A stretch of 33,779 nucleotides of DNA, taken from positions 1 to 33,779 of the forward strand of contig CALWUY010000060.1 of assembly GCA_944384855.1 (NCBI GenBank), written 5' to 3'. The stretch comes from an uncultured Clostridia bacterium (lineage in GTDB: Bacteria > Bacillota > Clostridia > Oscillospirales > Acutalibacteraceae). The first letter of the stretch is position 1. Every line of letters begins with the position of its first letter. The translations under genes were made by a program, and so were the position numbers. Below are positions 7,642-16,984 of this stretch, piece after piece. The notes beneath the pieces were generated by a model. That model was given only the letters and a program-made list of their open reading frames with translations, was not told where the DNA came from and did no database searches.

Positions 7642-9486
7642 ATGGATAACAAAGCTTTTGAGAAATTACTGTTAAGCGTTCAGAAACCGGGCAGGTATTC
7701 CGGCGGAGAGATTAACAGCGTAATAAAAGACAAGGAAAAGGTCGATGTTCGGTTTGCGTTTTGCTTTCCGGATACGTACGAAATAGGAATGTCGCATCTG
7801 GGTATGAAAATCCTATATTCTCAGTTTAATTCCCGTGAGGATATCTGGTGCGAACGTGTTTTTGCGCCGTGGATCGATTTTGAAAAGGTGATGCGGGAAA
7901 ACAATATCCCGCTGTTCGGACTCGAAAGCCGGGACAGTATTAAAGATTTTGATTTTATAGGGTTTACGCTTCAGTATGAAATGTCATACACCAATATGCT
8001 TAATATGCTGGATCTTGCGGGACTGCCGCTGAGAGCAGAGGACAGAAAAGATCTGAGCCCTTTAGTAGTGGCCGGAGGTCCGTGCGTATGCAATCCCGAA
8101 CCGATAGCGGATTTCGTGGATCTGTTCTTTCTGGGAGAGGGAGAAGAGGTAGACCTTGAAGTTATAGATCTATATAAAGAGTACAAGAAAAAGGGCGCCG
8201 GCAAAGCTGATTTTCTGCGGGCGGCTGCCAAAATAGAGGGAGTATATGTTCCGTCTTTATACAGTGACGAGTACAATGATGACGGTACGCTGAAGTCGGT
8301 CACTGCGGCAGGCACAGCGCCTGAGAAAATAAAGAAAAGGATAATAAGGGATTTAGACAGCGTTTATTATCCCGATAAATTTGTAGTGCCGTTTATAGAG
8401 ATAGTTCACGACAGAGCGGTAGAGGAAATTTTCCGCGGCTGTATACGCGGCTGCCGGTTCTGCCAGGCGGGATTTATATACCGACCTGTCAGAGAGAAAA
8501 GCGTAGATACCGTAAACCGTCAGGCAAAGTGTCTGTGTGAAAATACCGGGTACGACGAGGTTTCGCTTTCGTCGCTGAGCACCAGCGATTATACAGGTAT
8601 CGAGCCGCTGCTTAACAGTCTGCTTGAATGGACTGACAGCGGACATGTAAGCCTTGCGCTTCCTTCGCTGAGAATTGATAATTTTTCGGACGAGCTGTTG
8701 GAAAAAATCAAACACATAAGAAAAAACGGTCTTACATTTGCTCCGGAAGCGGGGACACAGAGGCTCAGAGATGTTATAAATAAAAACGTGACCGAGGAAG
8801 AAATAATGTCTGCCTGCAAAACTGCTTTTGAAGGCGGGTATACCTCGGTAAAGCTTTACTTTATGATGGGGCTTCCTACCGAAACGGATGAGGATATAAA
8901 GGGTATAGCGGATCTCGGACAGAAAATAGTGGATCTGTATTACAGCTTACCGGAACGTCCCAAGGGTAAATCGGTATCGGTATCCATAAGCGTTTCGACC
9001 TTTGTGCCCAAACCCTTTACTCCTTTTGAGTTTGAGCCTCAGGCAACCGCTGACGAGATACGCCGCAGACAGCAGTATCTGAAATCATGTATAACTACCC
9101 GAAAAATATCCTTGAGTTATCACGATTCTTCAACAAGTCTTTTAGAGTGTGTGTTCGCTTTAGGCGACAGGCGTCTTTGCAAAGTGATTGAGCAGGCTTA
9201 CAGAAACGGCTGCAAATTTGACAGCTGGACAGAATGCTTTGATATGGAGAAATGGACCGCGGCTTTTGAAAAATGCGGAATAAGTCCGGAATTTTATGCA
9301 AACAGGCGGAAAGATTACGGAGAAAGGCTTGCGTGGGACCATCTTGATTATTCGGTTTCCAAGGATTTTTTAATCAGAGAAAACAAACGGGCTCATAATG
9401 CCGAAACCACGCCGAACTGCCGTGAAAAATGTATGGGCTGCGGAGCCGGCTGTTACGGGGAGGGCGTATGCATTGAAAAACGTTAG
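7642..9486 (+). CDS. TIGR03960-family B12-binding-domain radical SAM protein
   Basis: The 614-residue product has an N-terminal B12-binding-like region (about 35-200, including FCFPDTYEIGMSHLG and VVAGGPCVCNPEP). The radical SAM core has C267-x3-C271-x2-C274 (RGCIRGCRFC). A C-terminal cysteine cluster at about 593-610 (CREKCMGCGAGC) may bind metal. In most Clostridia it pairs with a DUF2344 protein, either as neighbours or fused, and here the two genes overlap by 14 bases. The reaction is unknown. A role in RNA modification has been suggested by the frequent company of RNase G and ribosomal protein genes, but neither is present here. Confidence 0.9.
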   Translation: MDNKAFEKLLLSVQKPGRYSGGEINSVIKDKEKVDVRFAFCFPDTYEIGMSHLGMKILYSQFNSREDIWCERVFAPWIDFEKVMRENNIPLFGLESRDSIKDFDFIGFTLQYEMSYTNMLNMLDLAGLPLRAEDRKDLSPLVVAGGPCVCNPEPIADFVDLFFLGEGEEVDLEVIDLYKEYKKKGAGKADFLRAAAKIEGVYVPSLYSDEYNDDGTLKSVTAAGTAPEKIKKRIIRDLDSVYYPDKFVVPFIEIVHDRAVEEIFRGCIRGCRFCQAGFIYRPVREKSVDTVNRQAKCLCENTGYDEVSLSSLSTSDYTGIEPLLNSLLEWTDSGHVSLALPSLRIDNFSDELLEKIKHIRKNGLTFAPEAGTQRLRDVINKNVTEEEIMSACKTAFEGGYTSVKLYFMMGLPTETDEDIKGIADLGQKIVDLYYSLPERPKGKSVSVSISVSTFVPKPFTPFEFEPQATADEIRRRQQYLKSCITTRKISLSYHDSSTSLLECVFALGDRRLCKVIEQAYRNGCKFDSWTECFDMEKWTAAFEKCGISPEFYANRRKDYGERLAWDHLDYSVSKDFLIRENKRAHNAETTPNCREKCMGCGAGCYGEGVCIEKR

Positions 9487-10114
9487 ACTTTTCTACTCAA
9501 AAACAGGTCGGCTTAAATTTATTTCGCATCTTGATATGACGAGATTTATGTCACGCATAATAACAAGGTCAAAAATACCGGTATGGTACACGGAAGGCTT
9601 TAATCAGCATGTTTATATGAATTTTGCCCTGCCGCTGTCGCTGGGCTTCGAGAGCGTATATGAGGTTGTGGATTTCAGGCTTAATGATGACGGTTACAGC
9701 CTTGACGAGTGTTTGCAGAGACTTAAAGACGCGGCTGTTGCCGATATGGATTTTTTTGCAATTTCCGAGCCGATAGCTTCTGTAAAGGATATAGGATGGG
9801 CAGAATACAGAATTGATTTCGAGGAAAATTCCGAAAATATAAAACCGTTTTGCGGGTTTTTGTCGAGAGAATCAATTATATGCGAAAAGACCGGCAAAAA
9901 AGGAAAGGTTAAACAAATAGATTTGATACCGAAAATCAACGGTTTTACAGAAGATCAAAGCAGCGTGACTCTGCGTCTTGCGGCAGGTACAGAGGACAAC
10001 CTTAATCCATCGCTTGTAATGTCGGTATTTTTTGAACAAACAAATACCGAGCCGTTTTTTTACAGCGTGAAGCGGATCGCGATACTTGATAAGAACTTAA
10101 AGATTTTCAAATAG
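9473..10114 (+). CDS. DUF2344 (TIGR03936) protein, partner of the radical SAM gene
   Basis: The 213-residue product starts KNVRLFYSKTGRLKFISHLD after the initiator, which is the typical N terminus of this family, followed by MTRFMSRIITRSKIPVWYTEGFNQH. No ATG is available at this point. I choose the TTG at 9473 because GGGGAGGG ends about 8 bases before it and the conserved region begins there. The frame is open further upstream (to 9398) but only inside the radical SAM gene. The family function is unknown. The 14-base overlap implies coupled translation with the radical SAM protein. Confidence 0.85.
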   Translation: MKNVRLFYSKTGRLKFISHLDMTRFMSRIITRSKIPVWYTEGFNQHVYMNFALPLSLGFESVYEVVDFRLNDDGYSLDECLQRLKDAAVADMDFFAISEPIASVKDIGWAEYRIDFEENSENIKPFCGFLSRESIICEKTGKKGKVKQIDLIPKINGFTEDQSSVTLRLAAGTEDNLNPSLVMSVFFEQTNTEPFFYSVKRIAILDKNLKIFK

Positions 10115-10132
10115 TAAAAATAAGAGGTAAAA

Positions 10133-11263
10133 ATGTACAGGCTTTTAAAACAGGAAAATAATGCCAGAAGAGCGGAATTTGTGACCAACAGGGGCACGGT
10201 CCAGACTCCCGCCTTTATGAATGTGGCTACTGCCGGAGCGATAAAGGGTGCGGTTTCGGCGGAAGATTTGAAGACGCTCGGGTGTCAGGTGATGCTTTCA
10301 AACACGTATCATCTTCACATAAGACCGGGAGACGAACTTATACGAAGCTGCGGCGGACTTCACGCCTTTACTACATGGGACGGACCGATACTTACCGACA
10401 GCGGCGGATTTCAGGTGTTTTCGCTTGCTTCACTCAGAAAAATAGAGGAAGAGGGAGTCACATTTGCCAGCCATGTTGACGGAAGAAGGATATTTATGGG
10501 TCCGGAAGAGAGCATGCGTATACAGTCGAATTTAGGCTCTACTGTCGCCATGGCGTTTGACGAATGCGTGGAAAATCCGGCGGAATACTCTTACGCAAAG
10601 GCTTCGTGTGCCAGGACTACACGCTGGCTTGCGCGATGCAAGGCTGAAATGAAAAGGCTCAATTCACTGCCCGACACCGTAAACCGTGAGCAGATGCTTT
10701 TCGGAATAAACCAGGGGTGCACATACGCAGACCTGAGAATTGAACATATGAAGGAGATATCTGACCTTGACCTTGACGGATACGCGATAGGGGGACTTGC
10801 GGTAGGCGAACCCACAGAGGTAATGTACGATATTATCGAAAATGTGATTGACTATATGCCGAAAAACAAAATAAGATATTTGATGGGAGTGGGTACTCCG
10901 GCGAATATACTTAATGCGGTCGAGCGCGGCGTAGACCTTTTTGACTGCGTAATGCCGAGCCGCAACGCGCGTCACGGGCATTTATTCACCTCAAAAGGAA
11001 TAATAAATATCAACAATAAAAAATATGAGCGCGATATGACGCCTATAGACTCAGAGTGCGGATGTCCTGTCTGCCGTCGGTACAGTAAGGCATATATCCG
11101 TCATCTTTTAAAAGCCGAAGAAATGCTGTCGCAAAGGCTTTTAGTAATGCATAATCTGTGGTTTTACAATCATTTTATGGAGGATATACGCAAAGCTTTG
11201 GACAACGGAAATTTTGCCGAGTTCAAAAAAGAAAAAGAAATATTATATTCTACAAGAATATAG
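10133..11263 (+). CDS. tgt: tRNA-guanine transglycosylase
   Basis: Tgt swaps guanine-34 for preQ1 in GUN-anticodon tRNAs on the route to queuosine. The 376-residue product has the family length. Visible sites are LTDSGGFQVFS with the proton-relay aspartate D89, FDCVMPSRNARHGH with the nucleophile D271, and the zinc site C308, C310, C313 with H339. AAGAGG precedes the ATG. No queA is adjacent, although tgt, yajC and TIGR04086-type genes are often close in Clostridia. No terminator follows, so the glycosidase gene downstream may share its transcript. Confidence 0.96.
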   Translation: MYRLLKQENNARRAEFVTNRGTVQTPAFMNVATAGAIKGAVSAEDLKTLGCQVMLSNTYHLHIRPGDELIRSCGGLHAFTTWDGPILTDSGGFQVFSLASLRKIEEEGVTFASHVDGRRIFMGPEESMRIQSNLGSTVAMAFDECVENPAEYSYAKASCARTTRWLARCKAEMKRLNSLPDTVNREQMLFGINQGCTYADLRIEHMKEISDLDLDGYAIGGLAVGEPTEVMYDIIENVIDYMPKNKIRYLMGVGTPANILNAVERGVDLFDCVMPSRNARHGHLFTSKGIININNKKYERDMTPIDSECGCPVCRRYSKAYIRHLLKAEEMLSQRLLVMHNLWFYNHFMEDIRKALDNGNFAEFKKEKEILYSTRI

Positions 11264-11294
11264 ATAAAAATTTAATAAAGGTTTGGTGGGCTAT

Positions 11295-13154
11295 ATGAAA
11301 AGAGAAGTTGTAATGTGCGGCGTACCTTTTGATGACCCGAATGTAAGAGATTATCTGCGCAAAATGAAGGAAGACGGGGTCACTTCCGTACAGATTTATG
11401 TACACTGGAACAAGTATGAGCCTGAAAGAAGAGGAGAATTTGATTTTTCATACTATGACAGCCAGGTAAATCTTCTCAAGGAAGCGGGACTCAAATTTGT
11501 ACCTTTCATACTTATAGGACCGCGCTATGCGGCGCCTAAGTGGTGGCTTGAAGACAAAAATCACAAAGGCTTGGTATGTCTTGAGCATGGAATTGAAAGC
11601 CCCATAGATTCAATCTGGAACGAAGCGTTCAGAGAAGAAATCGACCGAGTATTAAAGGTTTTCACCAAGCATTATTTAGATATGGACGTGCTTGAGTCAG
11701 TTCAGCCGGGAATTTGCGGCGATTACGGTGAATCGATAATGCCGGTATTCGGAAACTGGCCGGGAGTATACCACACGCATCTGGGAATGTGGTGCGGTGA
11801 CGAGCTTGCCAGGGCTTCCTTTAAAAATGCGATGAAAGAAAAATATCAAAGCATAGAAGAACTGAATAAGAGCTGGAGATATTTTTATAAGTCGTTTGAC
11901 GAGGTCGAGCCGTTTTTACAGCATAAAGCTCCTTCAAGAACGGCGTGGTTTGATTTGGTGGAGTGGTACAGAAATTCTATGACGGACTTTGTCGAATTCT
12001 GGATGAAAACGCTCAGAAAATATCTGCCGGACACGCCGATATATATGTGCACAGGCGGCAGCGAGACTCCGGAACAGGCGGCTATGTTCAGTGATCAGGC
12101 AAAGGTAGTTGCAAAGTATAACGGAGGAATGAGGCTTACGAATGAGCAGAACAAGTTCTTTGTAAATTTCTTTGACTGCAATGCTTATATGCACAGCGCC
12201 TGCGAGTTTTACGGAGCATATTTGGGACTGGAGCCCGCCGGTCCTATGACTAAGGAAGGTGTAGGCTCACGAATTTTCGGTTCCGCGGTGTACGGAAACC
12301 GTCAGATATTCTTTTATTTCGATAATATTTATCCCGGACGGGATATGAACAGCGAGACCGCAAAGCTTTTCAAGAAATACATACCTCTTATAAACGAGCG
12401 CAAGAGCAATAAGCAAACTGCGGTACTGTGGCCGAAATATGTAGGAATAATGGAGGGCGGCAGACCTGAGAGCATACGTCCGTTATCGGAGTTTTTGCGC
12501 AAGAGGACTGATTACCGGTTTGTAAACGAGAATATGATAGCCGACGGTGTTCTTGAAGATGTAAAGCTGCTTATAATCCCATGCGCGCTTTACACAGACA
12601 GGAAAACGCTGCGCACAATACGCGGGTGGGTTGAGCGCGGCGGCATACTTTTCACTGCAGGAAAGGTGACCGACACAGAACTTGAGAACTGTGAAGAATT
12701 TGACGGGATGCTGGGATTTACGGATAAAACGGATATTTGCGGCGGCTGCGCGAAATATGATATACCGCAGGACATACCGTTTAAAAGATTTGCGGAAAAG
12801 AAGAGCTATATCGCAAAGCACGGATATAATAATTTAGCCGATGATGTTATGCCTCTGGCGGAAAAGAAGCCTGAATATGACAGCTTTTTTGATATCCAGT
12901 CTGTATACATTTTGTCATCGTTTTACCGTAAGTACGGAAAAGGCATGACGATATCGTATTTCGGAGACTGCAAATTTGATACAGACGATCAGGATATACT
13001 GACATCTGACGCTTTTCCGCCTTTGCTTGACGACGTGGTATCAGAGTTTTCAAAGGATTTAAAAATACATGGCAGCGAAGTGGTAAGAGGTGAAATCGGA
13101 GGCGAGACATACGCGCTTTATCCTGACGGAGAAATAAAAAAGGTAAAAACATAA
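11295..13154 (+). CDS. GH42-like glycoside hydrolase (beta-galactosidase-type)
   Basis: The 619-residue product has no signal peptide. The first half reads as a TIM-barrel hydrolase: GVTSVQIYVHWNKYEP near residue 30, PAVW-type loops, and two acidic candidates, E in GICGDYGES (about 150) and E in YLGLEPAGPM (about 315). The second half (AVLWPKYVGIMEGGRPE onward, then LLIIPCALYTDRKTLRTI) resembles the glutamine-amidotransferase-like domain of GH42 enzymes. I choose the ATG at 11295, with GGTGGG just before it. In-frame TTG (11283) and GTG (11286) starts are possible. The substrate is not predictable. It lies only 31 bases after tgt, an unusual neighbour for a sugar enzyme. Confidence 0.7.
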   Translation: MKREVVMCGVPFDDPNVRDYLRKMKEDGVTSVQIYVHWNKYEPERRGEFDFSYYDSQVNLLKEAGLKFVPFILIGPRYAAPKWWLEDKNHKGLVCLEHGIESPIDSIWNEAFREEIDRVLKVFTKHYLDMDVLESVQPGICGDYGESIMPVFGNWPGVYHTHLGMWCGDELARASFKNAMKEKYQSIEELNKSWRYFYKSFDEVEPFLQHKAPSRTAWFDLVEWYRNSMTDFVEFWMKTLRKYLPDTPIYMCTGGSETPEQAAMFSDQAKVVAKYNGGMRLTNEQNKFFVNFFDCNAYMHSACEFYGAYLGLEPAGPMTKEGVGSRIFGSAVYGNRQIFFYFDNIYPGRDMNSETAKLFKKYIPLINERKSNKQTAVLWPKYVGIMEGGRPESIRPLSEFLRKRTDYRFVNENMIADGVLEDVKLLIIPCALYTDRKTLRTIRGWVERGGILFTAGKVTDTELENCEEFDGMLGFTDKTDICGGCAKYDIPQDIPFKRFAEKKSYIAKHGYNNLADDVMPLAEKKPEYDSFFDIQSVYILSSFYRKYGKGMTISYFGDCKFDTDDQDILTSDAFPPLLDDVVSEFSKDLKIHGSEVVRGEIGGETYALYPDGEIKKVKT

Positions 13155-13162
13155 AATTTTTC

Positions 13163-13191
13163 TTGAAAATACTAAGTATTTAAGATATAAT
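13163..13191 (+). promoter_or_regulatory. Sigma-A promoter for yajC
   Basis: TTGAAA (13163-13168) and TATAAT (13186-13191) are separated by 17 bp. GGAGG at 13209-13213 leads to the ATG at 13225. Confidence 0.8.
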
Positions 13192-13224
13192 AGTTTTTAG
13201 TATTTTTTGGAGGTTAAATATTTT

Positions 13225-13569
13225 ATGGAAATAAATCCCATTTTACTGGCTGAGAGCACAGCTGAAAGTCAAACAGGCGGAGGAATGTCGTTAGTATTAA
13301 TGCTTGTGGTTTACGCGGCAATTTTCGGCGTATTATATCTGGTGCTTATCCGTCCGCAGAAGAAAAAGCAAAAAGAAGAAAAGAAAATGCGTGAGAATCT
13401 TCAGGTCGGAGATGAGATAGTAACTATCGGCGGCATTTACGGCAGGGTGATTTCTCTGAAAGAGGATACTATTGTAATTGAGTCGCAAAGCGATCATTCC
13501 AAGCTTACAATCGCGCGCTGGGCACTGCAGACAAATCTTACGGTTCATGACGACGCGCCCTCAAAATAA
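13225..13569 (+). CDS. yajC: Preprotein translocase subunit YajC
   Basis: YajC is a small single-span protein of the SecDF-YajC complex at the protein export channel. The 114-residue product has a short outer start, one membrane helix at about residues 20-42 ending LYLVLIRPQKKKQKEEKK, and the conserved cytoplasmic domain LQVGDEIVTIGGIYGRVISL. The start is the ATG at 13225, since the in-frame TTG upstream lies within the GGAGG site. secD and secF are not next to it; a TIGR04086-like gene is, as in many Clostridia. Confidence 0.93.
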   Translation: MEINPILLAESTAESQTGGGMSLVLMLVVYAAIFGVLYLVLIRPQKKKQKEEKKMRENLQVGDEIVTIGGIYGRVISLKEDTIVIESQSDHSKLTIARWALQTNLTVHDDAPSK

Positions 13570-13603
13570 TTAGGCAATATAAATATTTCAATTCTAAAAT
13601 TGT

Positions 13604-13643
13604 CCCTTTTCGAATATACTTTTAAATAAGTATACGGAAAGGG
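13604..13643 (+). promoter_or_regulatory. Hairpin covering the ribosome site of the TIGR04086-like gene
   Basis: The stem pairs 13604-13612 with 13635-13643 and 13615-13621 with 13628-13634: 16 pairs including one G-T, a 2-nt bulge and a 6-nt loop. Its 3' arm contains GGAAAGGG, most of the site used by the ATG at 13653. It could limit translation on the read-through transcript from yajC, or act as a partial terminator because CTTTCTTT follows. Confidence 0.6.
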
Positions 13644-13652
13644 GCTTTCTTT

Positions 13653-14048
13653 ATGAAAAGCAAGGATAACAGCAAATATAAAACAGTAATTTCAAGCGCT
13701 GCGGCCGGACTTGTTGTGGCAGCAGTTTTCATACTTATATTTGCGGCAGTAATGTACTTTGCAGAACTTGATGAAATTTATTCGGTAATTTTTGCTACCG
13801 TTTCAGTAGCCTGCGGGTGTTTTACGGCAGCATATATTGCTGCAAAGTCTAATAAAAGCAAAGGTTTTTTGATAGGAGCCGTCACGGGAGGCATAGTATT
13901 TGTCGCGGTGCTTTTGATATCTCTTGCGGCAGATAAAGGGGCAATCGGCATAAACACACTTTTTCATTTCATAATTTTTATGCTGTCGGGAATTGTCGGC
14001 GGAATAATCGGTGTTAATAAATCCCAAAGTACAAAATATATAAAATAA
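13653..14048 (+). CDS. TIGR04086-family membrane protein
   Basis: The 131-residue product has four predicted membrane helices (around residues 12-34, 38-60, 70-92 and 100-122), short loops and a basic tail. Size, layout and position directly after yajC match the TIGR04086 family of Clostridia, whose function is unknown. GAAAGGGG precedes the ATG but lies within a strong hairpin. The gene ends at a hairpin shared with the converging EEP-family gene. Confidence 0.8.
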   Translation: MKSKDNSKYKTVISSAAAGLVVAAVFILIFAAVMYFAELDEIYSVIFATVSVACGCFTAAYIAAKSNKSKGFLIGAVTGGIVFVAVLLISLAADKGAIGINTLFHFIIFMLSGIVGGIIGVNKSQSTKYIK

Positions 14049-14050
14049 AA

Positions 14051-14086
14051 TCTGACGCAGTCGTTGTATTTTTCGGCTGCGTCAGA
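14051..14086. terminator. Terminator between the TIGR04086-like gene and the EEP gene
   Basis: A 13-bp stem (14051-14063 with 14074-14086, one G-T pair) has a 10-nt loop. The minus-strand side runs into TTTTATTTTA, so it is strongest for the EEP-family gene. The plus-strand side has only a weak T run. Confidence 0.75.
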
Positions 14087-14092
14087 CTGCGT

Positions 14093-15169
14093 TTAATTCA
14101 GGATAAACTCGGCTTTTACAGGATTATGATCGCTGTATAAAAACTCGGTATCGACAGTATTGCATGATATAACTTTTACATTATCGCTTGCAAGAACGCC
14201 GTCAACCGAAAGGACGTAATCTGTTCCGTCGCCGCGGTAAGCGGAGTCGGCGTTGCGGCAGGTCGGGGCGTTCGTGCCGGTGTAACATTTTATTCCGTCC
14301 GGCAGAATAGAGGTGTCAAAGGGTTTTGCCCAGTTAAATTCTTCTGAAGGCTCGACACCGAAATATTCAGAGGAATCTCCGAGCAGGTCCTTGTTAAAGT
14401 CGCCGGCAGCTATTACATAGCTGCCTTTTTGATATTCTTTCTGCATATCGGCACAGAGTATTTTAAGCTGTTCGTCGGCAATTTTGCCGTCCGACGTGTA
14501 TGCGGAAAGGTGCAGATTGTAAAGTACCAGATTTTTGCCGTTATCAGTAGGTATAACTGAAACAGTATATGCGCGGTCAAGGTCAAAAAGTTTATACAGC
14601 GAGTCCTCAACCGGAAGACTTTTCCTGACAGCAGACGAAATACTAAAGGAAGAAAATGTTAAAATCCCGGATTTATTTGCTCCTATAGGTTCGTTCAGCG
14701 GATATAAAAAGTAGGGGGAATCATAATTGAGTGCAAATACGCTGTCATATTTTGAAAGACCGGAAGATAACAGTTTACACTGATTGACATGATAACTTCT
14801 GGTGCCGTAAATATCTACCTCCTGAAAAAGTATGAAATCGGCGTCAGCATTCTGAACGGTTTTAAGCGCTCCTTGGGTATTTTCCTTTACGGCATTTTCG
14901 GACAAGGCTCTTGAATGCTCTCCGCCGTCCATAAAAAATGAATAATCCTGACTGTAAGCCCCGAATCCGATATTATATGTTACAAGCGACAGCTTTTCGC
15001 CTGTAACAGCGGTTTTTCCGGCGCCTTTTTCAATATCAAGGGTTATATTGTCGGCCAGGCGGTCGTAGCTGAAAAGCACGTATGCGGCGTATGACAGAAC
15101 GGTTATTACGAAAGCTGATAACACAATACCGGTTATTAGCAGAACTTTTTTCTTAGCTGTTGATTTCAT
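14093..15169 (-). CDS. Membrane-anchored endonuclease/exonuclease/phosphatase (EEP) family protein
   Basis: The 358-residue product starts with a basic segment and one membrane helix (about residues 8-32), then an extracytoplasmic EEP domain. Motifs in order are LVTYNIGFG, ILFQEVD (metal-binding glutamate), LYNLHLSAY, VIAAGDFNKD and YSDHNPV with the catalytic histidine. Family members act on DNA, sugar phosphates or phospholipid head groups, and I cannot tell which applies here. I choose the ATG at 15169 because GAAGG lies 9 bases upstream. An ATG six codons earlier has no site. It is a single-gene unit. Confidence 0.82.
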   Translation of the reverse strand: MKSTAKKKVLLITGIVLSAFVITVLSYAAYVLFSYDRLADNITLDIEKGAGKTAVTGEKLSLVTYNIGFGAYSQDYSFFMDGGEHSRALSENAVKENTQGALKTVQNADADFILFQEVDIYGTRSYHVNQCKLLSSGLSKYDSVFALNYDSPYFLYPLNEPIGANKSGILTFSSFSISSAVRKSLPVEDSLYKLFDLDRAYTVSVIPTDNGKNLVLYNLHLSAYTSDGKIADEQLKILCADMQKEYQKGSYVIAAGDFNKDLLGDSSEYFGVEPSEEFNWAKPFDTSILPDGIKCYTGTNAPTCRNADSAYRGDGTDYVLSVDGVLASDNVKVISCNTVDTEFLYSDHNPVKAEFILN

Positions 15170-15280
15170 AAGTTTAAACCTTCTCATATGTATTTAAAAT
15201 ATTCTAACATAAAACAATGGCTGTTTCAAGATTGAAAGTCTGATAAAAAAACGTATTGCGGCCTGAAAAATAAAAAACAC

Positions 15281-15310
15281 TTGAATTTAAAGCGTGGTAT
15301 ATGATATTAT
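15281..15310 (+). promoter_or_regulatory. Promoter for the symporter gene
   Basis: TTGAAT (15281-15286) and TATTAT (15305-15310) are separated by 18 bp. Two AGGAG sites in tandem follow at 15325-15329 and 15333-15337. Confidence 0.6.
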
Positions 15311-15345
15311 AGTGTTAATATTTTAGGAGTTTAGGAGTGAAAAAA

Positions 15346-16938
15346 ATGGACGGAAGTACACTGCAGATACTTATTGCCATGGGCAGCTACATGGCAGTAG
15401 TAATAGTAATAGGGCTGGTTTATGCGAAGCGGGCCAACGCAAGCTCTGAAAATTATTTTTTAGGCGGAAGGTCTTTGGGACCATGGGTCACCGCGATGAG
15501 CGCGGAAGCGTCCGATATGAGCGGATGGCTTTTAATGGGTCTGCCGGGTGTTGCCTATTGGTGCGGATTGGCTGACGCGGCGTGGACGGCGATTGGCTTG
15601 GCGGTTGGTACATATTTTAACTGGCTGATAGTCTCAAGGAGACTGAGAAGATACAGTATACGGGCCAATAATTCTATTACGCTGCCGGAATTTTTCTCTA
15701 ACCGATTCCGCGAAAACAAAAAAATTGTATGTTCGCTTGCGGCTCTGTTTATACTGATATTTTTTACTGTTTACGCTTCAAGCTGTTTTGTGACCTGCGG
15801 GAAACTGTTTTCAACACTGTTCGGAGCGGATTACGTACCTATGATGATAGTAGGAGCGGTATTTGTTTTGATTTATACTATTTTAGGAGGTTTTTTGGCA
15901 GAGAGTGCCTCTGATTTTATGCAGGGAGTTGTAATGTTTGTTGCGCTAACGGTAATAGTAATTACAGGCACTGTTAAGGCGGGAGGAATCGGAGCGGTTT
16001 TTGATAACGCGCGTGAAATTCCCGGATTTCTGGAGTTTTTCGGACTTGCTGAGCCTGTAGTGAGTGAAGCCGGAGAACAGTTGGTTTCGAATGGAAGACC
16101 GTTATTCGGTGAAGCCAGTGATTACGGATTTCTGAGTGTATGCTCAATGCTTGCGTGGGGACTTGGATATTTCGGTATGCCTCAGGTCCTTTTGAGGTTT
16201 ATGGCTATCAGAAAGGAAAAGGAACTCAAACTTTCAAGAAGGGTAGCAATGATATGGGTAGTGATTTCTCTTGCGGTAGCGGTATTTATCGGTATAGTAG
16301 GCAGAATAATATCAATGGAAAATCCGGATGCTTTAAATACCATACATCTTACAAAGTCGTCGGCTGAGAACATATTCATAACTTTATCTACAAGCTTCCT
16401 TCCTCCGATTATTGCCGGATTTGTAATGGCGGGTATTCTTGCGGCGACAATCAGTTCGTCTGATTCGTATCTGCTTATTGCCGCATCGGCATTTGCCAAA
16501 AACATTTACCAGGGCGTTGTGAAGAGGAAAGCTACAGATAAACAGGTAATGACTATGTCCAGAATAACTCTGCTAGCGATAGCTTTGATAGCAATAATCA
16601 TAGCTTTGGATGAGGACAGCATAATTTTTTCGATAGTATCATTTGCCTGGGCGGGATTCGGCGCCACCTTCGGACCTCTTATGCTTTTCTCGCTTTTCTG
16701 GAAACGCACTACGCGCGCAGGCGCTATTGCAGGCATGATAGGCGGCGCGGCCATGGTATTTATATGGAAATTAGCTATAAGCGGGCTGGGAGGAGCATTT
16801 GCAATATATGAATTGCTGCCGGCATTTATATTCTCCGCAATTTGCATAGTAGTTGTGTCGCTTCTTACACCCGCTCCTTCAAAAGAGATCGAAGAAGATT
16901 TTGAAATAGTGAAATCAGGGGAAGGAGTCAGCGACTGA
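15346..16938 (+). CDS. putP: Sodium/solute symporter, PutP-like (sodium/proline)
   Basis: The 530-residue product is an SSS-family transporter with about 13 membrane helices. Near the N terminus are NYFLGGRSLGPWVTAMSAEASDMSGWLLMGLPG, the sodium- and substrate-site region strongly conserved in PutP, and later SSSDSYLLIAASAF. It most likely imports proline with sodium, though related symporters carry other solutes. Two starts are possible: the ATG at 15346 with AGGAG at 15333-15337, or the GTG at 15337 (three residues longer) with the first AGGAG. It is transcribed alone and ends at a hairpin. Confidence 0.88.
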   Translation: MDGSTLQILIAMGSYMAVVIVIGLVYAKRANASSENYFLGGRSLGPWVTAMSAEASDMSGWLLMGLPGVAYWCGLADAAWTAIGLAVGTYFNWLIVSRRLRRYSIRANNSITLPEFFSNRFRENKKIVCSLAALFILIFFTVYASSCFVTCGKLFSTLFGADYVPMMIVGAVFVLIYTILGGFLAESASDFMQGVVMFVALTVIVITGTVKAGGIGAVFDNAREIPGFLEFFGLAEPVVSEAGEQLVSNGRPLFGEASDYGFLSVCSMLAWGLGYFGMPQVLLRFMAIRKEKELKLSRRVAMIWVVISLAVAVFIGIVGRIISMENPDALNTIHLTKSSAENIFITLSTSFLPPIIAGFVMAGILAATISSSDSYLLIAASAFAKNIYQGVVKRKATDKQVMTMSRITLLAIALIAIIIALDEDSIIFSIVSFAWAGFGATFGPLMLFSLFWKRTTRAGAIAGMIGGAAMVFIWKLAISGLGGAFAIYELLPAFIFSAICIVVVSLLTPAPSKEIEEDFEIVKSGEGVSD

Positions 16939-16952
16939 CGGTTTGTCCTGTC

Positions 16953-16984
16953 AAAACCGCATTTGTTTTATCAGGTGCGGTTTT
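16953..16984 (+). terminator. Terminator after the symporter gene
   Basis: AAAACCGCA (16953-16961) pairs with TGCGGTTTT (16976-16984) across a 14-nt loop, and the 3' arm ends in a T run. Confidence 0.75.
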
